Shown: positions 56,018 to 63,361, counted from the stretch's first letter. The stretch: 64,000 nt of DNA from Tenuifilaceae bacterium CYCD (GCA_036322835.1 AP027304.1:3782001-3846000); one strand, 5' to 3'. Program-made: numbers and translations. Notes: a model not told the origin generated them from the letters alone.

Positions 56018-56118
56018 AAGAATGATCAAGTTCTTTACTTTCAACTATCAACTGTCCAATTCCCAAATTCTTTATAAATTGCAAACACAATTATTAAACT
56101 AAACCCAATTCAATTAAA

Positions 56119-57504
56119 ATGAGAAAATATTTATTACTTCTAGCGCTTCCGTTAATGGTGGCCTGCGGTCCAAAGGGACCTAAAGAGGCAATTCTTGCCG
56201 GTAAATTCATCAATTCGGTCGATACAATGGTTTATGTAACTACTAAAGGTATTACCGATACTGTTTTCTTAGGTAAGGATGGCTCATTTACCTACAAGGT
56301 GATGCTAACAACTCCTCATCTCTACAAATTGAATATAAACCGTACCCAAACAATGGTTTATCTGAATCCTGGCGATAGCAGTTATATTGAGTTTGATGTA
56401 ACCGCACCAATAGATGGGCCTAAATTCTCGGCCGATCAGCAAAAAGTTAACGCCAATATTTTCAATGGAAATAAAGCCCTTAAAGACTTTATGAGCAACT
56501 GGCGCGAATTATATTCCCTTAATGCTGATGATTTCAACAAAGAGATTGATTCCCTTCAAAGTGCTGTTAATGCTCATATCGACTCATTAAAAGGCGAAGC
56601 CAAGAGTATTGTTGAAATGGAAAAGCAAAGAGCTAACTATGCATTCCTAAATATCCGTTACAACTACCCTGAGTACTTTGCATACCTAAACGGTAAAGAG
56701 TTCAACCCCGATAGCGCCGATTACTCGTTCCTCAATCAAGTTGATTTGAATAAAGCCGATCATCTAATGTTTGATGATTATGCTAATCTTGTTAATGGCA
56801 TTGTAATGACTAAACTCAGCAAATTACCAAACTATAAGGAACTATCGGAGAAACCAGCAAAAGAACGCTTACCTATTATTCTGGGACAAGTAGATAGCAT
56901 TGTTAACAATCCAACCATGCGCGATTACATTAAGATGAACCTTATGGACGAGGACTTAAACTTTGGCAACTTCTACGAACTTAACGATGTTATACAGAAC
57001 TACCTTGCAAACTGCCAAACTCCAGAGTATGCTAATCTTGTTAAAACTAAGTTTGACAGGAAAATGCTTTTAGCGCCTGGTGTCCCTGCTCCTGTTTTCA
57101 AATACACAGATATTAACGGTAAAGAATTCTCTCTTGAGGATTTTAAAGGTAAATTGGTTTACATCGATTTTTGGGCAACATGGTGCGGTCCTTGCCGTCA
57201 TGAGTTACCTTTCCTTAAAACCCTAGAGAAAGATTACCATGGAAAGAAGGTCGTTTTTGTAAGCATATCGTTAGACGACAATAAGGGTGCTTGGGAAAAG
57301 ATGGTTAAGGAACAGGATATGAAAGGCGTTCAGCTGTATGGCGAAGGTGCTTGGAAGTCGTTTGTTGCAACTAACTACCAAGTTCGAGGCATTCCTACTT
57401 TCTTCCTAATTGATGCAAATGGTAATATTCTAAAACCAAACGCTCCACGTCCTTCATCTGAGGAAATCCGTCCTTTACTTGAGGAGAATTTAGCAAAACT
57501 ATAA
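56119..57504 (+). CDS. TlpA-like thioredoxin-fold lipoprotein (DUF4369-type N-terminus)
   Basis: 461 residues. Lipoprotein signal MRKYLLLLALPLMVACGPKG with the lipobox Cys at 16. The N-terminal beta domain (about 22-115, AGKFINSVDTMVYVTTKGIT) resembles DUF4369, a helical middle follows, and a C-terminal thioredoxin domain (about 320-461) has YIDFWATWCGPCRHELPFL (CxxC redox pair) and YQVRGIPTFFLID with the cis-Pro. Periplasm-facing thiol-disulfide protein. Followed by a strong terminator. Confidence 0.9.
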   Translation: MRKYLLLLALPLMVACGPKGPKEAILAGKFINSVDTMVYVTTKGITDTVFLGKDGSFTYKVMLTTPHLYKLNINRTQTMVYLNPGDSSYIEFDVTAPIDGPKFSADQQKVNANIFNGNKALKDFMSNWRELYSLNADDFNKEIDSLQSAVNAHIDSLKGEAKSIVEMEKQRANYAFLNIRYNYPEYFAYLNGKEFNPDSADYSFLNQVDLNKADHLMFDDYANLVNGIVMTKLSKLPNYKELSEKPAKERLPIILGQVDSIVNNPTMRDYIKMNLMDEDLNFGNFYELNDVIQNYLANCQTPEYANLVKTKFDRKMLLAPGVPAPVFKYTDINGKEFSLEDFKGKLVYIDFWATWCGPCRHELPFLKTLEKDYHGKKVVFVSISLDDNKGAWEKMVKEQDMKGVQLYGEGAWKSFVATNYQVRGIPTFFLIDANGNILKPNAPRPSSEEIRPLLEENLAKL

Positions 57505-57526
57505 TTGTTAAAAATGATATTATTAG

Positions 57527-57559
57527 AGACACGCACTTTCGAGTGTGTGTCTTTTTTAT
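57527..57559 (+). terminator. Terminator after the TlpA-like gene
   Basis: Stem AGACACGCACT (57527-57537) / AGTGTGTGTCT (57542-57552), TTCG loop (one G-T pair), then TTTTT. Confidence 0.9.
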
Positions 57560-57630
57560 TAATGAAACTCAAAAATTAATATCACTATTTTTTACTTTTG
57601 CATAGGCTTTCACAAAGAAAGCATTGAACT

Positions 57631-58665
57631 ATGTGTTGGTGTTTGAGCCCTTACGAGCAAGAAAAAGTAAGGGAACTTAAGGAAATAAGGCAAATGAATA
57701 ACGATTTTGCCTGGATGCTTTGTGATTACTTGAATAACAGTCCCTGCCTTATCACAAAGGAATTGATGGCAAGTGTTAACCCTGAGCGTATATTGTCAGA
57801 GGAAACAGTTTATGGGATTCTCCTTTCTGGTTTTTGCGGCCTGAATGTTGAGAATAATGAAAGCGACAGGCAATTTGCCGACAATTACTTCAGGGTTGCA
57901 CTGAAAAAGTTAGACACAAAGCAATACGCCCAAAATCCGTTTTACCAAAACATCGTAATTCCAAATGTTCAATTTGGCCACTGGGAACTGAAGTACCAAA
58001 AATACATGCCCTACGAAACTTTCATCTACAAAGATTATGTTATGAAACCTCACTTCAGGGAAATGCCGAATATTGGATTTTTTGATGAGGAATTCCAATA
58101 CCCAGTTGTCCTTGAAGATAACCGTGAATGGATGGCAATTAAACCCAGCGAGATTGAAACCTCGCAGGCTGCAATTGATTCGGCGGAAGGGAACGTCATA
58201 ACATTTGGACTAGGACTCGGGTACTTTGCCTACATGGCTTCACTTAAACATCAGGTAAAGAGCATAACAGTAGTAGAGCACAACTATCAGGTTGTTCAAC
58301 TTTTCGAACAATATATACTTCCCCAGTTTCAGCATAAAGAAAAGATAAAAATAGTTACTGCCGATGCCTTTGAGTACGCCGAAAAATTGCTGCCACAGGA
58401 GAACTTCGATTTTGCCTTTGTGGATCTATGGCACGATGTTTCGGATGGGCTAGATATGTATTTTAAGATGAAAAAGTTGGAAAAATATAATCCTAAAACC
58501 AGATTCCTTTACTGGATCGAGGATTCCATTCTATCCAACTTTCGTTGGCAAATTTTTGATTATGTGGTAAGCAATGCGAAATCGTACGACGAGATTATAA
58601 AATGCTTAAGCAAACAGTCGTTACAGAAACAGGCAACACTGGAAACCGTTTCATATCATTGGTAA
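57631..58665 (+). CDS. Protein of unknown function with a Rossmann/SAM-binding-like C-terminal half
   Basis: 344 residues, MCWCLSPYEQEKVRELKEIR start. N-terminal part (1-150) is not recognised. From about 170 the sequence looks like a class I methyltransferase or spermidine-synthase fold: NVITFGLGLGYFAYMASLK (glycine-rich loop), ITVVEHNYQVVQLFEQYIL (acidic end of strand 2), IKIVTADAFEYAEKLL and FDFAFVDLWHDVSDGLDMY. The key acidic residues are kept, so SAM or a related nucleotide may bind. Two Cys at positions 2 and 4. Stand-alone gene; substrate unknown. Confidence 0.7.
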   Translation: MCWCLSPYEQEKVRELKEIRQMNNDFAWMLCDYLNNSPCLITKELMASVNPERILSEETVYGILLSGFCGLNVENNESDRQFADNYFRVALKKLDTKQYAQNPFYQNIVIPNVQFGHWELKYQKYMPYETFIYKDYVMKPHFREMPNIGFFDEEFQYPVVLEDNREWMAIKPSEIETSQAAIDSAEGNVITFGLGLGYFAYMASLKHQVKSITVVEHNYQVVQLFEQYILPQFQHKEKIKIVTADAFEYAEKLLPQENFDFAFVDLWHDVSDGLDMYFKMKKLEKYNPKTRFLYWIEDSILSNFRWQIFDYVVSNAKSYDEIIKCLSKQSLQKQATLETVSYHW

Positions 58666-58755
58666 ATAGTAAAGTACCCTAATAACCGTTTAAATATTTC
58701 AGCATCTTCTATATCGGAACTAAAGTTGCTTTACTATGCTTTGGGTAATGTTTAT

Positions 58756-58872
58756 CGGTCACTCAACGTCACTTGTAACCAATAGGTAACAATTATCGCA
58801 TCATCCTTATAAAACATAAAATTAATTCCCTGAAATTTGTGTTTAGCATGAACATTGTTGGATCAAAACCCC
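58756..58872 (+). pseudogene. Orphan copy of the HTH-gene upstream region with the first HTH codons
   Basis: Contains GGTAACAATTATCGCATCAT, a CTTATAAAACATAAAATTAA stretch and AAATTTGTGTTTAGC, then ATGAACATTGTTGGATCAAA, matching the 5' end of the intact HTH genes (MNIVES against MNIVGS). The frame ends after nine codons (MNIVGSKPR-stop). So a fourth HTH cassette started here and was replaced by the sequence carrying the 42-bp repeat. Confidence 0.7.
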
Positions 58873-58912
58873 GCTAGCGCGGATTTTGGCCTCTTTTTTT
58901 GTTTTGGGTGGC

Positions 58913-59050
58913 ATGGTATTCTCTTTAATAATTTACAAAATCTACAATGCATTAAAAGTAGTTTGGGGCTGTATTCCCAAAATTGGGAATGGCATAAAAA
59001 CTCTTTTCAGCGGCATTCCCAAAATCGGGAAGGCCATAAAAACTTTTTAA
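58913..59050 (+). CDS. Possible 45-aa amphipathic peptide running into the 42-bp repeat
   Basis: Open frame MVFSLIIYKIYNALKVVWGC then IPKIGNGIKTLFSG and IPKIGKAIKTF before a TAA. A hydrophobic N-terminal stretch is followed by Lys-rich amphipathic 14-residue units. The frame is the one in which all following repeat units stay in register. Whether it is expressed is unknown; it may be the leftover 5' end of a longer repeat gene. Confidence 0.3.
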   Translation: MVFSLIIYKIYNALKVVWGCIPKIGNGIKTLFSGIPKIGKAIKTF

Positions 59051-59340
59051 GATGGCATTTCAAAAATTGAGAAGCTAATAAAAACATTTTATAATGCCAT
59101 TCCTAAAAAATGGAAAACCACCAAAACTCTTTGCGATGCCATTCCAAAAATTGAGAACTATATAAAAAATCTTTGCGGTAAGCTTCCAAAAATTCGGAAT
59201 GCGGTAAAAACATTTTTTTATTGCGTTCTCAAAACGGAGAAGGCCATAAAAACTTTTTAAGATGGCATTCCCAAAAATGAGAAGCTAATAAAAACATTTT
59301 GGAATGCCATTCTCAAAAATAGGAAAGCCATATTTTTTTT
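58973..59340 (+). repeat. Degenerate 42-bp tandem repeat, about 8.5 units
   Basis: Units start at 58973, 59015, 59057, 59099, 59141, 59183, 59225, 59267 and 59309. Each has the scheme ATTCCCAAAATTGGGAA-GCCATAAAAACTTTTT (written in two parts) with substitutions but no length change. Translated in one frame the units read IPKIGNGIKTLFSG, IPKIGKAIKTF-stop-DG, ISKIEKLIKTFYNA, IPKKWKTTKTLCDA, IPKIENYIKNLCGK, LPKIRNAVKTFFYC, VLKTEKAIKTF-stop-DG, IPKNEKLIKTFWNA. Units 2-3 and 7-8 are closest to each other, implying a longer duplication of 210 bp. Confidence 0.85.
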
Positions 59341-59399
59341 AATTTTCATTAATCACTAATAAAGTATAATCTAAAAACGGAGTAGATGATTTCTTTATT

Positions 59400-59513
59400 T
59401 TTCATATTGGAATTATAGCTGCTTTATTATGCTTTTGCCACCGGTCACTTGTCAACAATAGGTAACAATTATCGCCCCATCCTTATTAAATATAAATTAA
59501 TTCCCTAAAATTT
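59400..59513 (+). promoter_or_regulatory. Conserved upstream region of the HTH gene (copy 2)
   Basis: CCGGTCACTTGTCAACAATA at about 59441, GGTAACAATTATCGCCCCAT at 59461, then TAAATTAATTCCCTAAAATT before the start. Same order of blocks as at 62.88-62.97 kb and 11.06-11.17 kb (minus). Confidence 0.5.
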
Positions 59514-59921
59514 GTGTTTAGTGTTAATTTTGTTGAATCCGAACGACTTATCGAGTATCTCGATTTTCTTTTACAGCAGGGCAATGCAGGAACTGCACCC
59601 GAAATTGCCGATAAACATGGAGTTAGTGAACGTACAGTAATGTCTTACTTTAAGCAGCTGAGTGAGATTAAAGTTCCCGTTATTTACGATTTTGCACACC
59701 GAACTTGGAGGTACTCCCGCCCAGGCAGGTTAGCCCTTTGCTTTATTGAGGACGAATCCAATAACCAAAATACTAATACCTCAAACTTCCACCCCTCTAT
59801 AAGTGTGTTATTAAATATAAAAATATTTACAACCCTGAAAGGCGGTTGCAGGGTTGTCGGTTTACTTTGTATTAACCAATCCATTAAAATAAACTGCGCA
59901 GGATGGGATGGTGGGCGGTAA
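59514..59921 (+). CDS. Small helix-turn-helix protein (copy 2), altered at both ends
   Basis: Up to 135 residues. The helix-turn-helix GTAPEIADKHGVSERTVMSY is present, with one Leu to His change in the first helix relative to the other copies. The ATG used in copies 1 and 3 is GTT here, so the start must be the GTG at 59514, nine bases upstream, or another codon. At the 3' end the normal stop is replaced by a sense codon and the frame runs on for about 35 residues through the conserved leader hairpin. It may therefore be decaying, though the DNA-binding part is intact. Confidence 0.65.
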   Translation: MFSVNFVESERLIEYLDFLLQQGNAGTAPEIADKHGVSERTVMSYFKQLSEIKVPVIYDFAHRTWRYSRPGRLALCFIEDESNNQNTNTSNFHPSISVLLNIKIFTTLKGGCRVVGLLCINQSIKINCAGWDGGR

Positions 59922-59955
59922 CCGAAAAGCCCGGGGGAATCCCTAAGAGTAGGAA
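59797..59955 (+). ncRNA. Conserved structured leader before the GG precursor (copy 2)
   Basis: Hairpin at 59829-59857 with a 9-bp stem (ACAACCCTG/CAGGGTTGT) and 11-nt loop AAAGGCGGTTG, then the conserved run CGGTTTACTTTGTATTAACC, AATCCATTAAAATAAACTGC, GCAGGATGG, and the G-rich segment GGTGGGCGGTAACCGAAAAG with GGGGGAATCCCTAAGAGTAG. The precursor start codon is 19 bases further on. The G-rich segment can form GGGC/GCCC and GGG/CCC pairings. Confidence 0.65.
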
Positions 59956-59973
59956 AATTAAATTATTTTAGCG

Positions 59974-60195
59974 ATGAAAAGTGTTTTAAGAAAATTCGAA
60001 AAAAATAGTATTGATATGTCTAAGATTTATGGAGGAAACGATTATCCTACAGGTATAGCAAGAGCTTATGATTATAATGGGATAATATACACAGGGAAGG
60101 AATTCGCAAGAATTAGTTCCGATGGAAGTTGTGTTGAAACATACATTGTTGATGCCCAAGGTTATGAGCATTCTGGAACATTGGTTTGTGATTAA
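59974..60195 (+). CDS. GG-leader precursor peptide, 73 aa
   Basis: Leader MKSVLRKFEKNSIDMSKIYG-G with Gly20-Gly21, then a polar, Tyr- and Gly-rich core with only two Cys (53 and 72, the latter two residues from the end). No CxC motif, so the product differs from the peptides at 10 kb. Placed after the HTH gene and leader and 2 bp before the ~410-aa secreted protein gene, as expected from the cassette order. Confidence 0.7.
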   Translation: MKSVLRKFEKNSIDMSKIYGGNDYPTGIARAYDYNGIIYTGKEFARISSDGSCVETYIVDAQGYEHSGTLVCD

Positions 60196-60197
60196 TA

Positions 60198-61433
60198 ATG
60201 ATTTGTAGGTATTCTTTTATACTCTTGCTACTATTATCTAGTTCGAAACTTTTGGTCAGTTCTAGTAGCAAGAGTTATGCTCCTTACTATGAAGCTGTAA
60301 ACCAGGCAGAACTGCGTATTGTTGAGTTGGATTTTGAGGGAGCGTTTGGTATTTATTCTCAAGTCTTTCCCTTGTATGAAAAACATAGAATATCAGATTT
60401 GCATAATGCTTCGTTATGTGCCATACTAATTGGGAAGTATGATTATGCAAAGCAGTGGATGAAAGAACAGGTATCCTTTGGAATTCCAATTGATGAATTT
60501 AAAGGTTCCATATATCGTAAATTACCTGATAGTTGTTGGCGGGAACTTGAACAGGAGTATGATTCTTTACGTTCAATCTATTATTCGAATACCAACGTTG
60601 AATTTAAACGTATTTTGGATGGACTTAGAGGGCCGGAACAGCAATACATGAAGTTAAGTAAGAATTTGTATGATAGCCTAATATATGAGCATGCAAAAGT
60701 ACTTCATCGGACTATATTGGAGAAAGGTATTCCTAAGGTTCCCATGTTTGAGGGTCAACTACTGCCTGTTGACATAATGCGACATCACTTTGCGCTTCGG
60801 AATCAACTCAAACACTTTGAACAGTTTAGCATTGACACTTCCAGTAATCCATATAGAAATATGAATTTTTCTGACTATGACTTGGAATCTATATTGATTA
60901 AGGCGGTTTTTAATGGCGATATTTCACCTCAATTTATTGCTATGTGTATGGAACATAGTGAACTTGACTATACTAAGGCAATAGATGTATTTTACATTAT
61001 AATTGATTTAGAGAAAAAGACTATTAAGAAAGTAATAAATAAGAATATAGATACGATACAAGTAAATAGTTATCGCAAATACCTCGGATTAGAATCGCTT
61101 GAAGATGCTTTACGGAAAAATTTTGAAATAGCACTTTACTATTCTCAGGGATTATTCCCTTTTGATGAGCATATTAAGCGGTATAGAGAAGTAGGTTATA
61201 CCGAATCTGAAATGACTCGACTTGGCTTATATTCTGATGAATTTGATAGAAGAGCAATTTCCGGGAATCAAATTAGTAGAGAAATCAAAACAGAATATTT
61301 AAACAAATGGAAAGAACTAAATGATACTCGCGATAATAGTCCACTATGTATTCAGAACCCCTTAATATTATTAACAGAATTCAAAATAAGTCAAACCTCG
61401 GTAAAGAAAACATTGATTCCTCCTTTGAAATAA
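60198..61433 (+). CDS. ~410-aa secreted protein of the RiPP cassette, copy A3
   Basis: 411 residues, signal peptide MICRYSFILLLLLSSSKLLV. Same architecture as copy A1 at 14461 (SDLHNASLCAILIGKYDYAK, KGIPKVPMFEGQLLPVDIMR, HHFALRNQLKHFEQ, KYLGLESLEDALRKNFEIAL, ending EFKISQTSVKKTL) but clearly diverged in sequence, so it is an older paralogue. Directly follows a GG precursor and is followed by a gwsG remnant. Confidence 0.8.
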   Translation: MICRYSFILLLLLSSSKLLVSSSSKSYAPYYEAVNQAELRIVELDFEGAFGIYSQVFPLYEKHRISDLHNASLCAILIGKYDYAKQWMKEQVSFGIPIDEFKGSIYRKLPDSCWRELEQEYDSLRSIYYSNTNVEFKRILDGLRGPEQQYMKLSKNLYDSLIYEHAKVLHRTILEKGIPKVPMFEGQLLPVDIMRHHFALRNQLKHFEQFSIDTSSNPYRNMNFSDYDLESILIKAVFNGDISPQFIAMCMEHSELDYTKAIDVFYIIIDLEKKTIKKVINKNIDTIQVNSYRKYLGLESLEDALRKNFEIALYYSQGLFPFDEHIKRYREVGYTESEMTRLGLYSDEFDRRAISGNQISREIKTEYLNKWKELNDTRDNSPLCIQNPLILLTEFKISQTSVKKTLIPPLK

Positions 61434-61477
61434 TCATTAGGTCAATGTTTTTCTTTGAATGAATTTTTCAGAACATT

Positions 61478-61540
61478 ATGATTTTAATAATTAGTGAAGA
61501 GATTGAACGCACAACTGAGTTACTATTTGCTAACGTATGA
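61478..61540 (+). pseudogene. 5' remnant of a gwsG (ATP-grasp maturase) gene
   Basis: Reads MILIISEEIERTTELLFANV then TGA. The first 13 residues match gwsG at 13471 (MILIISEEFERTTDEV) and the DNA is also similar; then homology ends and the frame stops. The TGA overlaps the ATG of the next gene (ATGA at 61537-61540). It sits exactly where gwsG follows the ~410-aa gene in the first region. Confidence 0.8.
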
Positions 61541-62781
61541 GATGCATTAATAGCGTATTCCTCCTTCTCCTTCTAATTACAGATCTCAATGGATTCTGTG
61601 GAGGCGAAAGAACATACGCTTTTTATTATAAAACAATAAATGAGGCGGAACTTTTTACGGTTGATTTAAACTTTGATCAGGCCTACAGGCTTTACTATAC
61701 CGCCTTTGATCGGTATGAGAAGCACCGCATTGCCGATTTACACAATGCCGCGTTGTGTGCAATACTTACAGGACAATTCAATCAGGCAAAATTGTGGATA
61801 GAAGCTCAGGTTATTCAAGGTGTTAGCGTGGAAGACTTTAATGTTAGTACGTATAAACAATTGCCCGATTCTATTTGGTCGGATATTCGAAGTCGGTACG
61901 ATTCTTTGCGATCGATCTATTTCTCAAGAATGGATGTTGAGTTTAAGTCCATACTTGATACTATGAGTAATGAAGAACAACGGTATGTATATTTGGACAA
62001 AAAGCAATACGATAGTCTTGTTTACGAGCATGCCAAAGCTCTTTATAGCCTTATACAAATAAAAGGCATTCCTCAAGTTCCCATGTTTGAGGGACAACTG
62101 CTTCCTGCCGATGTAATTCGCCATCATTTTGCGCTAAGGAATCAGCTAAAGTACTGCTCTAAAAGTGGAATTGATATTACTGTTGAGCCATATTGCAGGA
62201 TGGCGTTTAACAAGTACGATCTAGAGCCGCTTTTGGTTGATGCCGTGTTCTGTGGTAATATTTCACCAAATTTTGTTGCAATGTGCATGGAGCATAGCGA
62301 GTTGGATAGCGCTAGGCAATTAGGCTCTTTAGAGGTGTATATCGATTTCAATACTAAGACACTTATTTATAATTACCCCAAATACAGTATTGAAACGGTG
62401 GACAAGTATAGGAACTATTTGGGTTTGGAATCGTTGAGAGATGCAGTACGAAAAAATTATGAAATAGCGTTGTACTATAATCAAACGACATATCCTTTTG
62501 ATGAGCATTTACGCCGTTTCAAGGAGATTGGCTATACCAAAAGCAATTATACTAGATTGAGTAAGGAGGAGCAGAATAAACTTTTCTTTGAATCAATAGA
62601 CATAACTCAGAAGATAAGGAAGACCTTTTTTGATAAAGGGATAAATATATATCCGAATGGTGATTCTAAGCCCATTTATATTGAGAGCAAGGCGAGGAGG
62701 GTTACGTTCCTGTGGAGGAGTGTGGAACGTATTCCCGTGAAACAGGTTTTGTTGCAAACCCCGAACGCGTTGCAGAGTTAA
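61537..62781 (+). CDS. ~410-aa secreted protein of the RiPP cassette, copy A2, with a foreign C-terminus
   Basis: 414 residues, signal peptide about 1-22. From AYRLYYTAFDRYEKHRIADL to IYPNGDSKPIYIESK it is nearly identical to copy A1, down to the DNA, except one short patch (KALYSLIQIKGIPQ against KVLHRLISERGIPQ). After IESK the sequence switches at 62687-62700 into the 3' part of gwsS read out of frame (ARRVTFLWRSVERIP), so the last ~28 residues are not the family end EFKISQTSRK. Probably a deletion product; may still fold. Confidence 0.75.
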   Translation: MRCINSVFLLLLLITDLNGFCGGERTYAFYYKTINEAELFTVDLNFDQAYRLYYTAFDRYEKHRIADLHNAALCAILTGQFNQAKLWIEAQVIQGVSVEDFNVSTYKQLPDSIWSDIRSRYDSLRSIYFSRMDVEFKSILDTMSNEEQRYVYLDKKQYDSLVYEHAKALYSLIQIKGIPQVPMFEGQLLPADVIRHHFALRNQLKYCSKSGIDITVEPYCRMAFNKYDLEPLLVDAVFCGNISPNFVAMCMEHSELDSARQLGSLEVYIDFNTKTLIYNYPKYSIETVDKYRNYLGLESLRDAVRKNYEIALYYNQTTYPFDEHLRRFKEIGYTKSNYTRLSKEEQNKLFFESIDITQKIRKTFFDKGINIYPNGDSKPIYIESKARRVTFLWRSVERIPVKQVLLQTPNALQS

Positions 62782-62804
62782 ACGCCCAAATTTGGGGTGT
62801 GTGA
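62687..62804 (+). pseudogene. Remnant of gwsS 3' end fused behind copy A2
   Basis: In its own frame this stretch still reads GEEGYVPVEECGTYSRETGF then VANPERVAELNAQIWGV and stop, nearly the same as the gwsS C-terminus at 12206-12324. The junction lies in a shared GCAAGG(G/C)GAGG, present in both the ~410-aa gene (14523-14534) and gwsS (12310-12324). Confidence 0.85.
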
Positions 62805-62875
62805 TATAAATTGTTACTTTAGTTCTTCAAAATTACTAAAATGCTTTCATTTTGTTATCAAATTTATATTAGTCA

Positions 62876-62976
62876 CACGTCACCAGTCACTTGTCACTTT
62901 TCTTCCAAGAATAGGTAACAATTATCGCTTCATTCCTATTAAACACAAAAATCATTATCTAAAATTTGTGTTTAGT
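62876..62976 (+). promoter_or_regulatory. Conserved upstream region of the HTH gene (copy 3)
   Basis: CACGTCACCAGTCACTTGTC, then AATAGGTAACAATTATCGCT, then CTATTAAACACAAAAATCAT and AAAATTTGTGTTTAGT before the ATG. From about 62800 the sequence also matches the minus strand of 11240-11140 almost base for base. Confidence 0.5.
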
Positions 62977-63267
62977 ATGAATATTGTTGAATCAAAAAGA
63001 CTTATCGATTATCTTGATTTTCTTTTACAGCAGGGCAATGCAGGAACTGCACCCGAAATTGCCGATAAACTTGGAGTTAGTGAACGCACCGTGATGTCGT
63101 ACTTTAAGCAGCTGAGTGAAATTAAGGTTCCAGTTATTTACAATTTTGCACGCCGAACTTGGAAGTATTCTCGCCCTGGCAGGTTAACTCTTTGTTTTAT
63201 TGATGACGAATCCAATACCCAAAATATCGACACCCCAAACTTACCCCCCTCCATAAATATGCTATAA
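62977..63267 (+). CDS. Small helix-turn-helix protein (copy 3)
   Basis: 96 residues from ATG 62977 (MNIVESKRLIDYLDFLLQQG); an upstream in-frame start at 62797 would read through the promoter region and was rejected. HTH TAPEIADKLGVSERTVMSYF identical to copy 1; the short C-terminal tail DDESNTQNIDTPNLPPS differs. Followed by the leader hairpin and a GG precursor. Confidence 0.82.
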   Translation: MNIVESKRLIDYLDFLLQQGNAGTAPEIADKLGVSERTVMSYFKQLSEIKVPVIYNFARRTWKYSRPGRLTLCFIDDESNTQNIDTPNLPPSINML

Positions 63268-63282
63268 AACATAAAATTATTT

Positions 63283-63361
63283 ACAGGTCGGAAGTGTGGT
63301 TGCCGACCTGTCGGTTTACTTTGTATTAACCAATCCATTAAAATAAACTGCGCAGGATGGA
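63283..63361 (+). ncRNA. Conserved structured leader before the GG precursor (copy 3, short form)
   Basis: Hairpin 63283-63311: stem ACAGGTCGG/CCGACCTGT, 11-nt loop AAGTGTGGTTG. Compared with copy 2 the stem changed at four positions on both arms while pairing was kept. The run CGGTTTACTTTGTATTAACC and AAACTGCGCAGGATGG follow, but the G-rich GGCGGTAACC segment near the start codon is absent. Confidence 0.65.

Noticed and set aside
58855-59070. 71-codon open frame over the start of the 42-bp repeat
   Set aside because: It begins in the HTH stub and reads the repeat in a frame that does not stay regular; the frame from 58913 explains the repeat better.
58973-59340. CRISPR array
   Set aside because: The units are contiguous 42-bp repeats without spacers, heavily diverged, and no cas genes are present.
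62797-62976. 60-residue N-terminal extension of HTH copy 3
   Set aside because: It would translate the conserved promoter block, and the two other copies support the MNIVES-type start.
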